Origin: an uncultured Asticcacaulis sp.
GTDB taxonomy: Bacteria; Pseudomonadota; Alphaproteobacteria; Caulobacterales; Caulobacteraceae
Direction: 5' to 3'
NCBI GenBank assembly: GCA_946482045.1
Contig: CAMLPZ010000004.1
Location: 1 to 37,162, forward strand
DNA: 37,162 bases
Shown here: positions 16,969 to 29,168 of the stretch, one piece after another
Layout of the letters: each line of letters starts with the position of its first letter
How positions within the stretch are numbered: the stretch's first letter is position 1
Notes under the pieces: generated by a model
What the model saw: only the letters and a program-made list of their open reading frames with translations
Told to the model about the DNA's origin: nothing
Databases searched by the model: none
Translations under genes and position numbers: made by a program

Positions 16969-17931
16969 ATGCCATTCAACCGCCGCACACTGCTGTGGGC
17001 CAGCGCCATGCTGGGAGTTCATCTGCTTTCGGGCTGTTCCGCGGCTCCGGCGCCGGATGGCGATACAATTGTGGTCAGCTTCAGCGACCTGTCCCAGCCC
17101 TTCTTCGTCGCCATGCGCCGCGAGCTGGAGGACGAGGCGAAGCAACTGGGCGTGAAAGTCCAGGTCCTGGACGGCCAGAACAACTCCTCCAAGCAGGTAT
17201 CGGACCTCGAAGCGGCGCGGATCCAGGGCATCAAGGCCGTGATCGTCGCGCCGACCGACTCGCGCGCGCTGGCCTCAGCCGCCGACGCGCTTTCCCAAGA
17301 CGGTGTGACCGTCGTGTCGGTCGACCGGCATATTTCCGGCGCCAAGACGCCGGTCCCGCACTTCGGCGCCGATAATGTCGCTGGCGGCCGCGCCATGGCG
17401 GACTGGGTCGTCAGGACCTATCCGCAGGGCGCCAGGGTGGCCATCATCACGAATGATCCCGGCAGCTCGTCGTCGATCGAACGTGTCAAGGGCGTGCACG
17501 ACGGACTGAAAGCCGGCGGCGCGGCGTTCCGGATCGTCGCCGAGCAGACCGGCAATTCGAAGCGTGACCAGGCGCTCAGCGTCACGCAGAACATCCTGAC
17601 CTCCATGGGGCAGACTCCGCCGGATGTGATCCTCTGCCTCAACGACGACATGGCCATGGGTGCGCTCGAAGCCATTCACGGCGCAGGCGTTTCCGGCAAG
17701 CGCGTCCAGGTGCTGGGCTTTGATGCCATTCCCGAAGCCCTGGCGCGTATCAAGGCCGGCGAAATGGCGGCGACCGTCGAACAGAATCCGGGTGAGCAGG
17801 TTCGTACCGCCCTGCGCGCCGTCGTGGGCCATCTGAAGCGCCAGGAAGCAATACAGTCCAGGAGCCTGACGCCCGTCCTGATCACCAAGGATAACCTGGC
17901 GACGGCCTCGCGCATTTCCGAAGTCAAATAG
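16969..17931 (+). CDS. ibpA: Periplasmic myo-inositol-binding lipoprotein of the ABC transporter
   Basis: A 320-residue substrate-binding protein of the ribose-binding (Peripla_BP_4) fold. The signal peptide ends in a lipobox LLSGC (Cys23), so it is probably anchored as a lipoprotein. DGDTIVVSFSDLSQPFFVAMRREL, VIVAPTDSRAL, SVDRHISGAK and ILCLNDDMAMGALEAI are typical of the fold. Caulobacter IbpA binds myo-inositol, and the gene order here is that of ibpA-iatA-iatP. A strong GGAGGG lies four bases before ATG, inside a self-complementary CCTCCGGAGG (16952-16961). iatA begins 22 bp after its stop. Inositol specificity is inferred from the order, the iol context and the operator. Confidence 0.9.
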   Translation: MPFNRRTLLWASAMLGVHLLSGCSAAPAPDGDTIVVSFSDLSQPFFVAMRRELEDEAKQLGVKVQVLDGQNNSSKQVSDLEAARIQGIKAVIVAPTDSRALASAADALSQDGVTVVSVDRHISGAKTPVPHFGADNVAGGRAMADWVVRTYPQGARVAIITNDPGSSSSIERVKGVHDGLKAGGAAFRIVAEQTGNSKRDQALSVTQNILTSMGQTPPDVILCLNDDMAMGALEAIHGAGVSGKRVQVLGFDAIPEALARIKAGEMAATVEQNPGEQVRTALRAVVGHLKRQEAIQSRSLTPVLITKDNLATASRISEVK

Positions 17932-17953
17932 TCGGATCAGGGGAGGCGACGGC

Positions 17954-19471
17954 ATGGCTCTGCTGGAGATACAGGACGTATCCAAGCGCTTCCCCGGCGT
18001 GCTGGCGCTGGATGGCGCGCGTCTGTCGGTCGAGGCCGGCGAGGTGCACGCGCTGCTCGGGGAAAACGGTGCCGGCAAGTCGACCCTTCTCAAGATCCTG
18101 GCGGGAGCGCAGGCCTGCGACGCCGGCACCCTGACCTTCCAGGACAAGATATTGCCGCCGGGTGATACGCCATTCCAGCGCCAGGCGGCGGGCATCGTCA
18201 CCATCTACCAGGAATTCAATCTCCAGCCTTTTCTGACCGTTGCGGAGAACATGTATCTCGGCCGCGAGCCGTTACGCTTCGGGCTGATCGACCGGAAGCG
18301 GATGCGCGCCGATGCGCAGGCCATCCTGACCGACCTGGGGCTGGACCTCGACCCTGATATCGAGGTCAGCCGGCTGAATGTCGCCGACCAGCAGATGGTC
18401 GAAATCGCCCGCGCCATGACGATCCAGGCCAGGCTGATCGTGATGGATGAGCCGACGGCGGCCCTCAGCCCGCGCGAGGTCGACATCCTGCACCGGATCA
18501 TCCGCGAACTGAAGGGAAGGGGGGTGTCGGTCATCTATGTTACGCACCGCCTGAAAGAGGTGAAGAGCATTTGCGACGCCTACACCGTCCTGCGCGATGG
18601 CCGGTTCGTCGCCGCGGGCCGGGTCGCGGACATCGGCATAGACGGCATGATCCGCCTGATGGTGGGCCGCGACGTCGAGTTCCTGAAGCGGCCGGCCCAC
18701 GCCCTTGCCGGCGAAGTGCTGCTCAGTGTCGAAGGCGTCAGCCGCCGGCGCGGCAAGCACGAGGCGCGCGGCACTTCGCTGCACGACATCGGGTTCGAGG
18801 TGCGCGCCGGTGAAATCGTCGGTCTTGCCGGACTGGTTGGCGCCGGGCGTACCGACCTGGTCCGGATTCTGTTCGGTGCCGACCGCATGGATACGGGCGC
18901 TGTACGGATGGATGGGCGGAAACTGCAACTGGTTTCGCCCTGCGACGGCCTGAGGGAAGGCATCGCGCTGGTTCCCGAAGACCGCAAGCAGCAGGGCTGC
19001 TTCCTCGACCACTCCATCCGCCATAACCTGTCCCTGCCCAGCCTCCGGCGCCTGTCGCGCTGGGGCATATTCGTGGACGAGGGCGCGGAGCGGCAGCTGG
19101 TCGAGGACTATCGCAAGCGGCTGAACATCCGGATGGCGCATGACGGCGTGGCGATCTCCACCCTGTCCGGCGGCAATCAGCAGAAGGTGCTGCTGGCGCG
19201 ATGCATGGCGCTGTCCCCCAAAATACTGATCGTCGATGAGCCGACGCGCGGCGTCGATGTCGGCGCCAAGGCCGATGTCCACCAGGTCCTGTTCGACATG
19301 GCGGCGACCGGCGTCGGCGTGATCGTCGTGTCCTCGGAACTGCCCGAGGTCATGGCGGTGAGCGACCGCATCGTCGTCTTCCGCGAAGGACGGGTCGCGG
19401 GGACGGTGAAGGGCAGCGATGCCGACGAAGAAACACTCATGGGCCTCATGGCGACCGGCCGGGCCGCATGA
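17954..19471 (+). CDS. iatA: Inositol ABC transporter, duplicated ATP-binding subunit
   Basis: A 505-residue sugar-type ATPase with two nucleotide-binding domains. The N-domain has Walker A GENGAGKST (36-44), a degenerate signature LNVADQQMVEIARAM and Walker B LIVMDEPTAAL. The C-domain has a degenerate P-loop region GLVGAGRTDL, a full signature LSGGNQQK (404-411) and ILIVDEPTRGVDVGAK. This asymmetric pattern is standard for the RbsA/AraG class. It powers import of the IbpA ligand with IatP at the inner membrane. GGGGAGG lies seven bases upstream; iatP follows after 16 bp. Confidence 0.92.
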   Translation: MALLEIQDVSKRFPGVLALDGARLSVEAGEVHALLGENGAGKSTLLKILAGAQACDAGTLTFQDKILPPGDTPFQRQAAGIVTIYQEFNLQPFLTVAENMYLGREPLRFGLIDRKRMRADAQAILTDLGLDLDPDIEVSRLNVADQQMVEIARAMTIQARLIVMDEPTAALSPREVDILHRIIRELKGRGVSVIYVTHRLKEVKSICDAYTVLRDGRFVAAGRVADIGIDGMIRLMVGRDVEFLKRPAHALAGEVLLSVEGVSRRRGKHEARGTSLHDIGFEVRAGEIVGLAGLVGAGRTDLVRILFGADRMDTGAVRMDGRKLQLVSPCDGLREGIALVPEDRKQQGCFLDHSIRHNLSLPSLRRLSRWGIFVDEGAERQLVEDYRKRLNIRMAHDGVAISTLSGGNQQKVLLARCMALSPKILIVDEPTRGVDVGAKADVHQVLFDMAATGVGVIVVSSELPEVMAVSDRIVVFREGRVAGTVKGSDADEETLMGLMATGRAA

Positions 19472-19487
19472 AACAGGGAAGACAATC

Positions 19488-20468
19488 ATGACCGCATCAA
19501 CCGACCGACCGCCTTTCGACACGGTGGGTTTCCTGCGCACCTGGGGCACCACACTGTTCCTGCTGCTGCTGATCGCCGTCTTCGCGGCCTGGAACCCGCG
19601 GTTTCTGTCGATCCGCAATGCCGTGAACATCCTGACCGAGGTGTCGATCTACGGCGTGATCGCGGTCGGCATGACCTTCGTCATCCTGACGGCGGGCGTT
19701 GACCTTGCCGTGGGCTCGCTCCTGGCCTTTGCCGCCATTGCCGCGGCATGGATCATTCAGCACCTGGGAGGCGCTATCCCTGAGTGGCTGACAGGGCTCG
19801 GGGTTGCTTCGCTGATCGGTCTGGCGGCGGGGTTCCTGCACGGCAAATGCGTGACGTGGCTCAAGGTTCCCGCCTTTATCGTCACCCTCGGCGGAATGAC
19901 CGTCTGGCGCGGAGCCACCCTGATCCTCAATGACGGCGGGCCCATATCGGGTTTCGATGATGGCTTTCGCTGGTGGGGGACTGGCAACGTGCTGGGCGTG
20001 CCGGTGCCGGTCATCATCTTCGCCATTGTCGCGCTTTTGGGGCACATCGTCCTGCGCCACACGCGATATGGCCGCCAAGTTTACGCCGTCGGTGGCAATG
20101 CCGAAGCCGCCCGCCTGTCCGGCGTGGACGTCAAGGCCGTCATCGTCAGCGTCTATGTCATCGTCGGCGTTCTGGCCGGCCTGTCAGGGTTTCTGCTCGC
20201 CGCCCGGCTGGGCTCCGCCGAAGCCGTCGCCGGCGTAAATTACGAACTGCGGGTTATCGCCTCCGTCGTCATCGGCGGCGCCAGCCTGTCCGGCGGTTCC
20301 GGCAGCATCCGCGGCACCCTGATCGGCGCGCTCCTGATCGGCGTGCTGTCGAACGGCCTCGTGATCATGCACGTCTCGTCATACTTCCAGCAGGTGGTGA
20401 TCGGCCTGATCATCGTCGCCGCCGTCGCCTTCGACGTCTACGCCAAGTCCCACCGGGGCAAGGCATAA
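19488..20468 (+). CDS. iatP: Inositol ABC transporter, permease subunit
   Basis: A 326-residue RbsC-like permease with about eight to ten hydrophobic segments, including TTLFLLLLIAVFAAW and VIVSVYVIVGVLAGLSGFLL. The conserved cytoplasmic loop motif VYAVGGNAEAARLSGVDV is present, as is ELRVIASVVIGGASLSGGSG. It forms the inner-membrane channel for IbpA/IatA. ATG 19488, with GGGAA upstream, is chosen; a longer frame from 19419 would overlap iatA by 53 bases and lacks family resemblance. Transcription probably ends in the palindromic repeats that follow. Confidence 0.92.
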   Translation: MTASTDRPPFDTVGFLRTWGTTLFLLLLIAVFAAWNPRFLSIRNAVNILTEVSIYGVIAVGMTFVILTAGVDLAVGSLLAFAAIAAAWIIQHLGGAIPEWLTGLGVASLIGLAAGFLHGKCVTWLKVPAFIVTLGGMTVWRGATLILNDGGPISGFDDGFRWWGTGNVLGVPVPVIIFAIVALLGHIVLRHTRYGRQVYAVGGNAEAARLSGVDVKAVIVSVYVIVGVLAGLSGFLLAARLGSAEAVAGVNYELRVIASVVIGGASLSGGSGSIRGTLIGALLIGVLSNGLVIMHVSSYFQQVVIGLIIVAAVAFDVYAKSHRGKA

Positions 20469-20495
20469 GCCGGTAACACGGCCCGGCGTTGCTTC

Positions 20496-20541
20496 GAGCG
20501 ATATGGCGAAAAGTGTAAGCGGTTTTCGCCTTAAATATCGC
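20496..20541 (+). repeat. Palindromic intergenic repeat, copy 1 (inverted relative to copy at 26036)
   Basis: Two-part hairpin: GCGATAT (20498-20504) with ATATCGC (20535-20541), and GGCGAAAA (20505-20512) with TTTTCGCC (20523-20530). Its reverse complement matches the palindrome at 26036-26085 almost base for base, including AAAACCGCT and ACACTT in the loop. It sits 27 bp after iatP, so it may also act as a terminator or mRNA stabiliser. Confidence 0.75.
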
Positions 20542-20556
20542 GAAAAAACAATAACT

Positions 20557-20596
20557 TAGATCGGTGTGATATTCCGCTTAAAATCATACCGATCTA
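20557..20596. repeat. Second palindrome in the iatP-GH92 gap
   Basis: 14-bp arms TAGATCGGTGTGAT (20557-20570) and ATCATACCGATCTA (20583-20596) with one mismatch, around a 12-base loop containing CCGCTT. The ends (TTAGA and TCTA) and loop resemble the neighbouring repeat family, so the two may be a REP/BIME-like pair. It lies 50 bp before the GH92 start. Confidence 0.65.
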
Positions 20597-20645
20597 GAAC
20601 CCGAACTTCCGCGCGCCGTTCGCGCCGCTTCTCAGGAATACGACC

Positions 20646-22838
20646 ATGAAATCCGCCGTGATGTTCGCTTCTGCCCTGTTCGTTTCTGGCCTGTTCGCCT
20701 TGACCGTCACGCCCGCCGGCGCGGCGCAGAATCCGCTCTACACCTATGTCGATCCAATGGTCGGCGTCGGCAATGACAATGAAGGCGACACGGTGCCCGG
20801 TCCAGCGCTGCCGCATGGCTCGATTCACCCCAGCCCGCAGACAGTGAAAGGCAGCAATGCCGGCTATGACGCGCAGGCGGACATTAGCGGGTTCGCGCAA
20901 CTGCATACGCAGGGGTCGGGCGGCGTCACCACCTACGGCACCTTCCTCGTGTCGCCGCAGGTCGGACGGCCGGAGTTTGACGAAGCGTCGCACCTGTCGC
21001 CGAAGGCCGAGGAGCACGCGGCCGCCGACCTCTATTCCGTACGGCTGACGCGCTACGATACCCGTGTGGAGGTGACACCGGCGCATCATGCCGCCCTCTA
21101 TCGCCTGACCTATCCCCAAACCGACCAGGCGAGCGTCGTCTTCGACATCACGCGCAAGATCCTGGGCGTCACGGCCAGCGACAATGCCGAGGTCACGCTC
21201 TACCCCGCCGAAGGCCGGATCGTTGGCCGGGTCAAGGCCAAGGGCTACTGGAACCCGGCCAAGGTTGACATCTGGTTCGTCGGCCAGCTCGACACGAAGC
21301 CTGAGGCGTGGGGCGTTTTCAAAAACGGCGAGGTCCTGAAGGGGGCAACGGCGGGAAAAACCGGTCCGGATGAGCGCCTCGGCGCCTGGTGGTCGTTCGC
21401 GGCAGGGCCGGACAAGCCTGTTCTTATGAAGGTGGCGGTCTCCTTTACCAGCGCCGAGCGCGCCCGGGAGCTGCTCGACCGCGACATTCCGGGATGGGAT
21501 TTCGGCGCGGTCCAGCAGTCGGCGCGATCGAAGTGGAACACGGAACTCGGCCGGATTACGATCGCTGGCGCGCCGGAAAGCGACCAGCGCCGCTTCTATA
21601 CCGCCCTCTACCACACGGCGATCCAGCCGCGCGACCGCAGCCTCGACCAGCCGGACTCCGAACTGCATGCGCCGAACTGGGATGACTACTATACGCTCTG
21701 GGACACCTACCGGACGGAATTCCCGCTGCTGTCCCTGATTAAGCCGAAGGCATATGCCGCCAACCTCGCCTCGATCGTCCATACCTTCGACAAGTTCGGC
21801 GCGGCCGATACCGCCATCATTGCCGGGCGCAACTACCATGTCGGCCAGGGCGGCGACGAGGTCGACAATGTCATCGGCGAGGGCCTGCTGCGTGGCGTCG
21901 AGGGCGTGGACTGGCAGGCGGCATGGAAGGTCGTGCAGTTCAACGCGCTTGAACGCCGCCGTCCGCGCTATCTGGTCGACGGCTATTTCGCCGTCGGGGA
22001 CCGCAGCCCGGAACCGAACAACCAGCGGGCCAAGTCGGGATCGTCGACGATCGGCTTCGCGCTGAACGACTACTTCGCGGCCCAGGTCGCCGGCAAGGCT
22101 GGTCAGAAGGATGCTGAGACGTTCCTGATGGAGCGCTCGAAGAACTGGCGCAAGGTGTGGAATCCTGACGCGACCAGCGACGGCTTCAGCGGCTTCATCA
22201 TTCCCAAATACGCCAGCGGCGCGTTCCAGGACCTCGACCCGAAGACCGGCTGGGATGGCGTGACCTACGATAACGTCGGATTTTATGAAGGCACGGCCTG
22301 GGTCTATTCCTACCAGATCCTGCACGACATTCCGGGCATGATCGCGGCCATGGGCGGCCCGGACATGTTCCGCAAGCGGCTGGAGCACGCCCTGTCGGCC
22401 AACCTCATCGACATCACCAACGAGCCCTCCTTCTCGACGCCCTGGCTGTTCCATGAGATCGGCCGGCCGGACCTGTCCGCCTACTGGGCCGACCAGATCT
22501 TCCGCCGCTTCACGGCGAACGCCTATCCCGGCGACGAAGACAATGGCGCCATGAGCTCGCACTATGTCTTCAACCGCATCGGGCTTTTCCCGAAGCTGGG
22601 CAGCGACCTGTTCTACATCCACGGCCCACGGCAGCCACGCACCGAGATCCGCCTTGAGAACGGCAAAACGTTCGAGATCCTGGCGCGCAACAGCGGCCCG
22701 GACGCGATCTACATCCAGAAGGCGACCCTGAACGGCGTGCCGCTCGACCGCGCCTTCATCCGCCAGGCCGACATTGTGAAAGGCGGACGCCTGGAGGTCG
22801 TGATGGGGCGCAAGCCTGGCCCATGGGGCCGCCAATAG
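20646..22838 (+). CDS. GH92 family exo-alpha-mannosidase-type glycosidase, exported
   Basis: A 730-residue protein with a signal peptide (1-26, ending AGA-A). The N-terminal beta-domain has YVDPMVGVGNDNEGDTVPGP followed by LPHGSIHPSPQT. The catalytic (alpha/alpha)6 domain has LWDTYRTEFPLLSLI, GRNYHVGQGGDEVDNVIGEG and PGDEDNGAMSSHYVF, which correspond to the conserved WDT and GNEDxGxMS motifs. GH92 enzymes are calcium-dependent exo-alpha-mannosidases of various linkage specificity. The usual HLSGTG stretch is replaced by QLHTQGSGG, indicating a divergent subgroup. AGGAA lies eight bases before ATG. GH2 follows after 24 bp, so the two form an operon. Linkage and substrate cannot be read from sequence. 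Confidence 0.9.
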   Translation: MKSAVMFASALFVSGLFALTVTPAGAAQNPLYTYVDPMVGVGNDNEGDTVPGPALPHGSIHPSPQTVKGSNAGYDAQADISGFAQLHTQGSGGVTTYGTFLVSPQVGRPEFDEASHLSPKAEEHAAADLYSVRLTRYDTRVEVTPAHHAALYRLTYPQTDQASVVFDITRKILGVTASDNAEVTLYPAEGRIVGRVKAKGYWNPAKVDIWFVGQLDTKPEAWGVFKNGEVLKGATAGKTGPDERLGAWWSFAAGPDKPVLMKVAVSFTSAERARELLDRDIPGWDFGAVQQSARSKWNTELGRITIAGAPESDQRRFYTALYHTAIQPRDRSLDQPDSELHAPNWDDYYTLWDTYRTEFPLLSLIKPKAYAANLASIVHTFDKFGAADTAIIAGRNYHVGQGGDEVDNVIGEGLLRGVEGVDWQAAWKVVQFNALERRRPRYLVDGYFAVGDRSPEPNNQRAKSGSSTIGFALNDYFAAQVAGKAGQKDAETFLMERSKNWRKVWNPDATSDGFSGFIIPKYASGAFQDLDPKTGWDGVTYDNVGFYEGTAWVYSYQILHDIPGMIAAMGGPDMFRKRLEHALSANLIDITNEPSFSTPWLFHEIGRPDLSAYWADQIFRRFTANAYPGDEDNGAMSSHYVFNRIGLFPKLGSDLFYIHGPRQPRTEIRLENGKTFEILARNSGPDAIYIQKATLNGVPLDRAFIRQADIVKGGRLEVVMGRKPGPWGRQ

Positions 22839-26018
<3,180 letters not shown>

Positions 26019-26035
26019 CCATCGGCCGGAAGCAG

Positions 26036-26085
26036 TTAGAGCGATATGGCGAAAACCGCTGACACTTATCGCCATATCGCTCTAA
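26036..26085. repeat. Palindromic intergenic repeat, copy 2, between convergent genes
   Basis: 17-bp perfect arms TTAGAGCGATATGGCGA (26036-26052) and its complement (26069-26085) with a 16-base loop. The sequence is nearly the reverse complement of the repeat at 20496-20541. Lying 17 bp after the GH2 stop and 42 bp before the end of the first halogenase gene, it could form a hairpin in either transcript and act as a bidirectional terminator, though it lacks a T-run. Confidence 0.85.
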
Positions 26086-26127
26086 GGAATCCTGGACGGT
26101 GCAGGGTTTCCTTGAGAACGCAGCACT

Positions 26128-27642
26128 CTAGGCGATGGTGCTGCGGCAATGCCGATCGATAAAAGCCTGGTGATCCGGCATGAGCCCCAGCGATCGGGTG
26201 ACTTCATCCTCAAGACGGGTCATGCGCCGCACGAGTTCCTCTTCCGGGATCATGTCGGCAATCGGGTGATAACGCTTGGGCATTATGTTCTGGCCATGCA
26301 TGACCGCCAGCCAGCTTACTTCGCTGAACAGTTCATTGTCGTGGCGGTATTGCCGGGCATTTTCCTTATATACCGCGAGCCGGTCCGCCAGGGTTTGCGG
26401 AATGGCCATGGTCCGGCAATAGTTCCAGAACGGGCTGTCGTCGCGTTCGGTAGCATGATAATGCAGGATGATAAAATCCCGGACCTGTTCGTATTCCAGC
26501 CTGGTTCGCGCGTTGTAGTAGTCGATGTCCGGCTGATTAAAGGTCTTGTCCGGAAAGTTCGCCATTAGGCGGGCAATGGCCGTCTGGATAAGGTGTATCG
26601 ACGTCGACTCGAGCGGTTCGAGGAAGCCGGACGCAAGGCCGATCGATACGACGTTCTTCTTCCACGGCATTCGGCGGATACCGGCCGTGAACCGGAGAAA
26701 ATTCGGCTCCGACAGAGGCGCACCATCGAGATCGCTGTTCAGACTGTCCAGCGCTTCCTCGTCAGATATGTATCCGCTACTGTAGACATGGCCGTTGCCG
26801 GTCCTCGACTGAAGCGGTATGCGCCACTGCCATCCTGAAGCCTTCGCCGTCGCGCGCGTGTACGGCAACGGATCGCTGATTCTCTCGCACGCCCGCGCCA
26901 CGGCGCGGTCGCAAGGCAGATATGGACTCCAGTCGTCATAACCCGCCTTGAGCGTCTGTTCGATCAGAAGCCCGCGGAATCCCGAACAATCGATAAAGAG
27001 ATCCCCCTCGACGGTTTCGCCATTTTCCAGGACAACGCTTTGGATATTTCCGGACAGCGGGTCCTGAACGACCTGGGTAATACGACCTTCCGTCCGCGTC
27101 ACGCCGCGCGTCTCCGCGTGCTCACGCATCAGCCGCGCATAAAGGCTGGCGTCGAAATGAAAGGCATAGGAAATGGAGGTGAGCGCCGTATTGAGCCTGC
27201 CTGGATCGGGACGTTGAAATTTTCCGGCACGCGCGGCAAGGACCATGAGGTTGTACTGGTCCAGAGAGGGCGCCTTGCCCAATTGGGCATAACGCAGCCA
27301 GAAATGGTGAAAATGGATGCCGTCCATATTGGCGCCGTAAGGGCCGAACGGATGGATGTAGCTTTGCCCCAGCCGCCCCCAGTTGACGAACTCGATCCCC
27401 ATTTTGAAGGTCGCATTGGTCTTCCGGATGAACTCGTTTTCGTCCAGTCCCAACAGGCGGTTGAAATAGAGGATATGGGGGATGGTCGCTTCACCGACGC
27501 CGACCGTTCCAATGGCTTCGGACTCGACGACGCGGATCGTGACCTCGCTCGAAGGCATGAGTTTCGACATGGCGGCTGCGGTCATCCAGCCGGCTGTGCC
27601 GCCGCCGACGATAACGATCTTCCGGATTCTCAGGTCTTGCAT
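26128..27642 (-). CDS. Flavin-dependent tryptophan-halogenase-like protein 1
   Basis: A 504-residue FAD-dependent halogenase of the PrnA/tryptophan-halogenase family. It has FAD motif GGGTAGW (13-19), GVGEATIP, catalytic Lys80 in NATFKMGIEF, WQWRIP (271-276) and Glu345 in LEPLESTSI. The last two fit the family WxWxIP motif and the Glu equivalent to PrnA Glu346, with Lys80 equivalent to Lys79. Start 27642 is chosen because GGAA lies just upstream and the protein then begins at MQDLRIRKIVIVGGG. A longer frame from 27849 would overlap the preceding gene and adds a Pro/Arg-rich tail unlike the family. It is the last gene of a four-halogenase run. The substrate is unknown; halogenases next to TonB receptors in Caulobacter and Xanthomonas relatives have been reported to accept indoles in vitro. 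Confidence 0.9.
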   Translation of the reverse strand: MQDLRIRKIVIVGGGTAGWMTAAAMSKLMPSSEVTIRVVESEAIGTVGVGEATIPHILYFNRLLGLDENEFIRKTNATFKMGIEFVNWGRLGQSYIHPFGPYGANMDGIHFHHFWLRYAQLGKAPSLDQYNLMVLAARAGKFQRPDPGRLNTALTSISYAFHFDASLYARLMREHAETRGVTRTEGRITQVVQDPLSGNIQSVVLENGETVEGDLFIDCSGFRGLLIEQTLKAGYDDWSPYLPCDRAVARACERISDPLPYTRATAKASGWQWRIPLQSRTGNGHVYSSGYISDEEALDSLNSDLDGAPLSEPNFLRFTAGIRRMPWKKNVVSIGLASGFLEPLESTSIHLIQTAIARLMANFPDKTFNQPDIDYYNARTRLEYEQVRDFIILHYHATERDDSPFWNYCRTMAIPQTLADRLAVYKENARQYRHDNELFSEVSWLAVMHGQNIMPKRYHPIADMIPEEELVRRMTRLEDEVTRSLGLMPDHQAFIDRHCRSTIA

Positions 27643-27662
27643 GGTGTCTATTCCGGTGGATC

Positions 27663-29168
27663 TCAGGCGCGTTCGGCCGGGCAATAGTTCTGGATAAAAG
27701 CGGCGTGCGTCGGCATGCGCCGGGCTTCGGCCTGCATCGCCATCCGCATCGATTCGAGGCTGTCCTTGACCGCGTTGGCCGGCAGCGTGGCAATCACCGG
27801 ATCGAAGGTTTGCGGCATAATGCCTTGCCCCAGGAAGACAGCGACCCAACTGGTCCGTGAGAACAGTTCTTCCTCGTAGCGGAAGGACCGGCCGGCCGTC
27901 CTGAACAGTTCGATCTTGTGGCGTAAGCTATCTGGGATGCTCATGGTGCGGCAATAGTTCCAGAACGGCGTGTCATCGCGCTCGGTCGCACAGTAGTGCA
28001 GAATGATGAAGTCGCGCACCTGCTCGAATTCGGTGCGCATGTGCCGATTGTATTCGTCCCGGATCACTCCGGGCAACGAGGCGTCCGGGAAAAGGGCGAC
28101 GAAGCGGCTGATGCCTTCCTGGATCAGATAGATTGAGGTCGATTCCAGGGGTTCCAGGAAGCCCGCCGAAAGGCCGATCGCGATGCAATTGTTCTTCCAG
28201 AAGGTTTGGCGATGCCCGGCCGTGAAGCGAATCTGGCGGGGAGAGCCCAGGGCCTCGCCGTCGAGATTGGCGAGCAGGATGGAGGTGGCCTCGTCGTCGC
28301 TCATAAAGGCGCGGCTATAAATATGGCCGTTGCCGGTGCGGGACTGCGTCGGGATGCGCCATTGCCATCCAGAGGGCCGCGCCGTTGAACGGGTATAGGG
28401 CAAGAGCGGGCCGGCATGGGTGCAGGCGACAGCCTGTGCCGTGTCGCAGGGCAGCCAGTGACTCCAATCGTTGTAACCCACGCCCAGGGTCTTTCCGATG
28501 AGGAGTGCGCTGAAACCAGTGCAATCGAAGAACAATTCCCCGCTGATTACCTGGGTGTTGTCAAGTCGCAGCGCCGTGATGTTGCCCGATTGGGGGTCTT
28601 GTATGACCTCCTCGACCTTGCCTTCCACACGGCGTACGCCCCGTTGCTCTGCATAGTCGCGCAGATAGCGCGCATAAAGCGTGGCGTCGAAATGGTAGGC
28701 ATAGCGAATATGCGCGCGTGGAGAATTCGTTCCTCCGGGAAGGTCGAACCTGCCTTGACGGGCGGCGACGGCGCAAATGCTGTAGTCGTCGATCGGGTGT
28801 GGGTTTCCATCGGCGCGGCTGCGCAGCCAATACTGGTGGAAATCGAAGCCGTTCATATCGACGCCGTGGCTGCCGAAGGGGTGAATGTAGACGTCGCCTT
28901 TTCGACCCCAGTCGATGAACTCGATACCCAACTTAAAGGTGGCGTGGGTCGCCTTCATGAACGCGTCTTCGCTGATCCCCAAAAGACGGTTGAAATTCAG
29001 GATGTCGGGTATGGTGGCCTCGCCAACGCCAACCGTGCCTATCTGGTCGGACTCGACCAGGGTAATCGAAACGGATTTCGAATCGACCAGGCTGGAGAGG
29101 GCCGCCGCGGTCATCCAGCCCGCCGAGCCACCGCCCAGGATGACGATCTCCTTCAGATAAGACGTCAT
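27663..29168 (-). CDS. Flavin-dependent tryptophan-halogenase-like protein 2
   Basis: A 501-residue member of the same family, intact by motif: GGGSAGW (12-18), GVGEATIP, Lys79 in HATFKLGIEF, WQWRIP (268-273) and Glu342 in LEPLESTSI. It is closely similar to proteins 1 and 4 through shared segments such as QSRTGNGHIYS and RDFIILHYCATERDDTPFWNYCRTM. Its ATG overlaps the stop of protein 3 as ATGA, so translation is coupled; protein 1 starts 20 bases after its stop. A free reduced-flavin supply by a partner reductase is expected for the family, but no reductase gene is seen here. Confidence 0.9.
   Translation of the reverse strand: MTSYLKEIVILGGGSAGWMTAAALSSLVDSKSVSITLVESDQIGTVGVGEATIPDILNFNRLLGISEDAFMKATHATFKLGIEFIDWGRKGDVYIHPFGSHGVDMNGFDFHQYWLRSRADGNPHPIDDYSICAVAARQGRFDLPGGTNSPRAHIRYAYHFDATLYARYLRDYAEQRGVRRVEGKVEEVIQDPQSGNITALRLDNTQVISGELFFDCTGFSALLIGKTLGVGYNDWSHWLPCDTAQAVACTHAGPLLPYTRSTARPSGWQWRIPTQSRTGNGHIYSRAFMSDDEATSILLANLDGEALGSPRQIRFTAGHRQTFWKNNCIAIGLSAGFLEPLESTSIYLIQEGISRFVALFPDASLPGVIRDEYNRHMRTEFEQVRDFIILHYCATERDDTPFWNYCRTMSIPDSLRHKIELFRTAGRSFRYEEELFSRTSWVAVFLGQGIMPQTFDPVIATLPANAVKDSLESMRMAMQAEARRMPTHAAFIQNYCPAERA

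Noticed and set aside
20596..20612. GAAC-CCGAAC-TTCC before GH92 as an IolR site
   Set aside because: Two of the eight defining bases differ, so it is not above chance; GH92-GH2 is not assigned to the IolR set.
20556..22835. 759-codon open frame on the minus strand opposite the GH92 gene
   Set aside because: It mirrors GH92 almost end to end and is Arg/Val/Asp-rich with no family motifs, as expected when GC-rich third positions keep the antisense frame free of stops.
27643..27849. N-terminal extension of halogenase 1
   Set aside because: The extra 69 residues overlap the end of halogenase 2 and look unlike the family; a good start with GGAA upstream exists at 27642.
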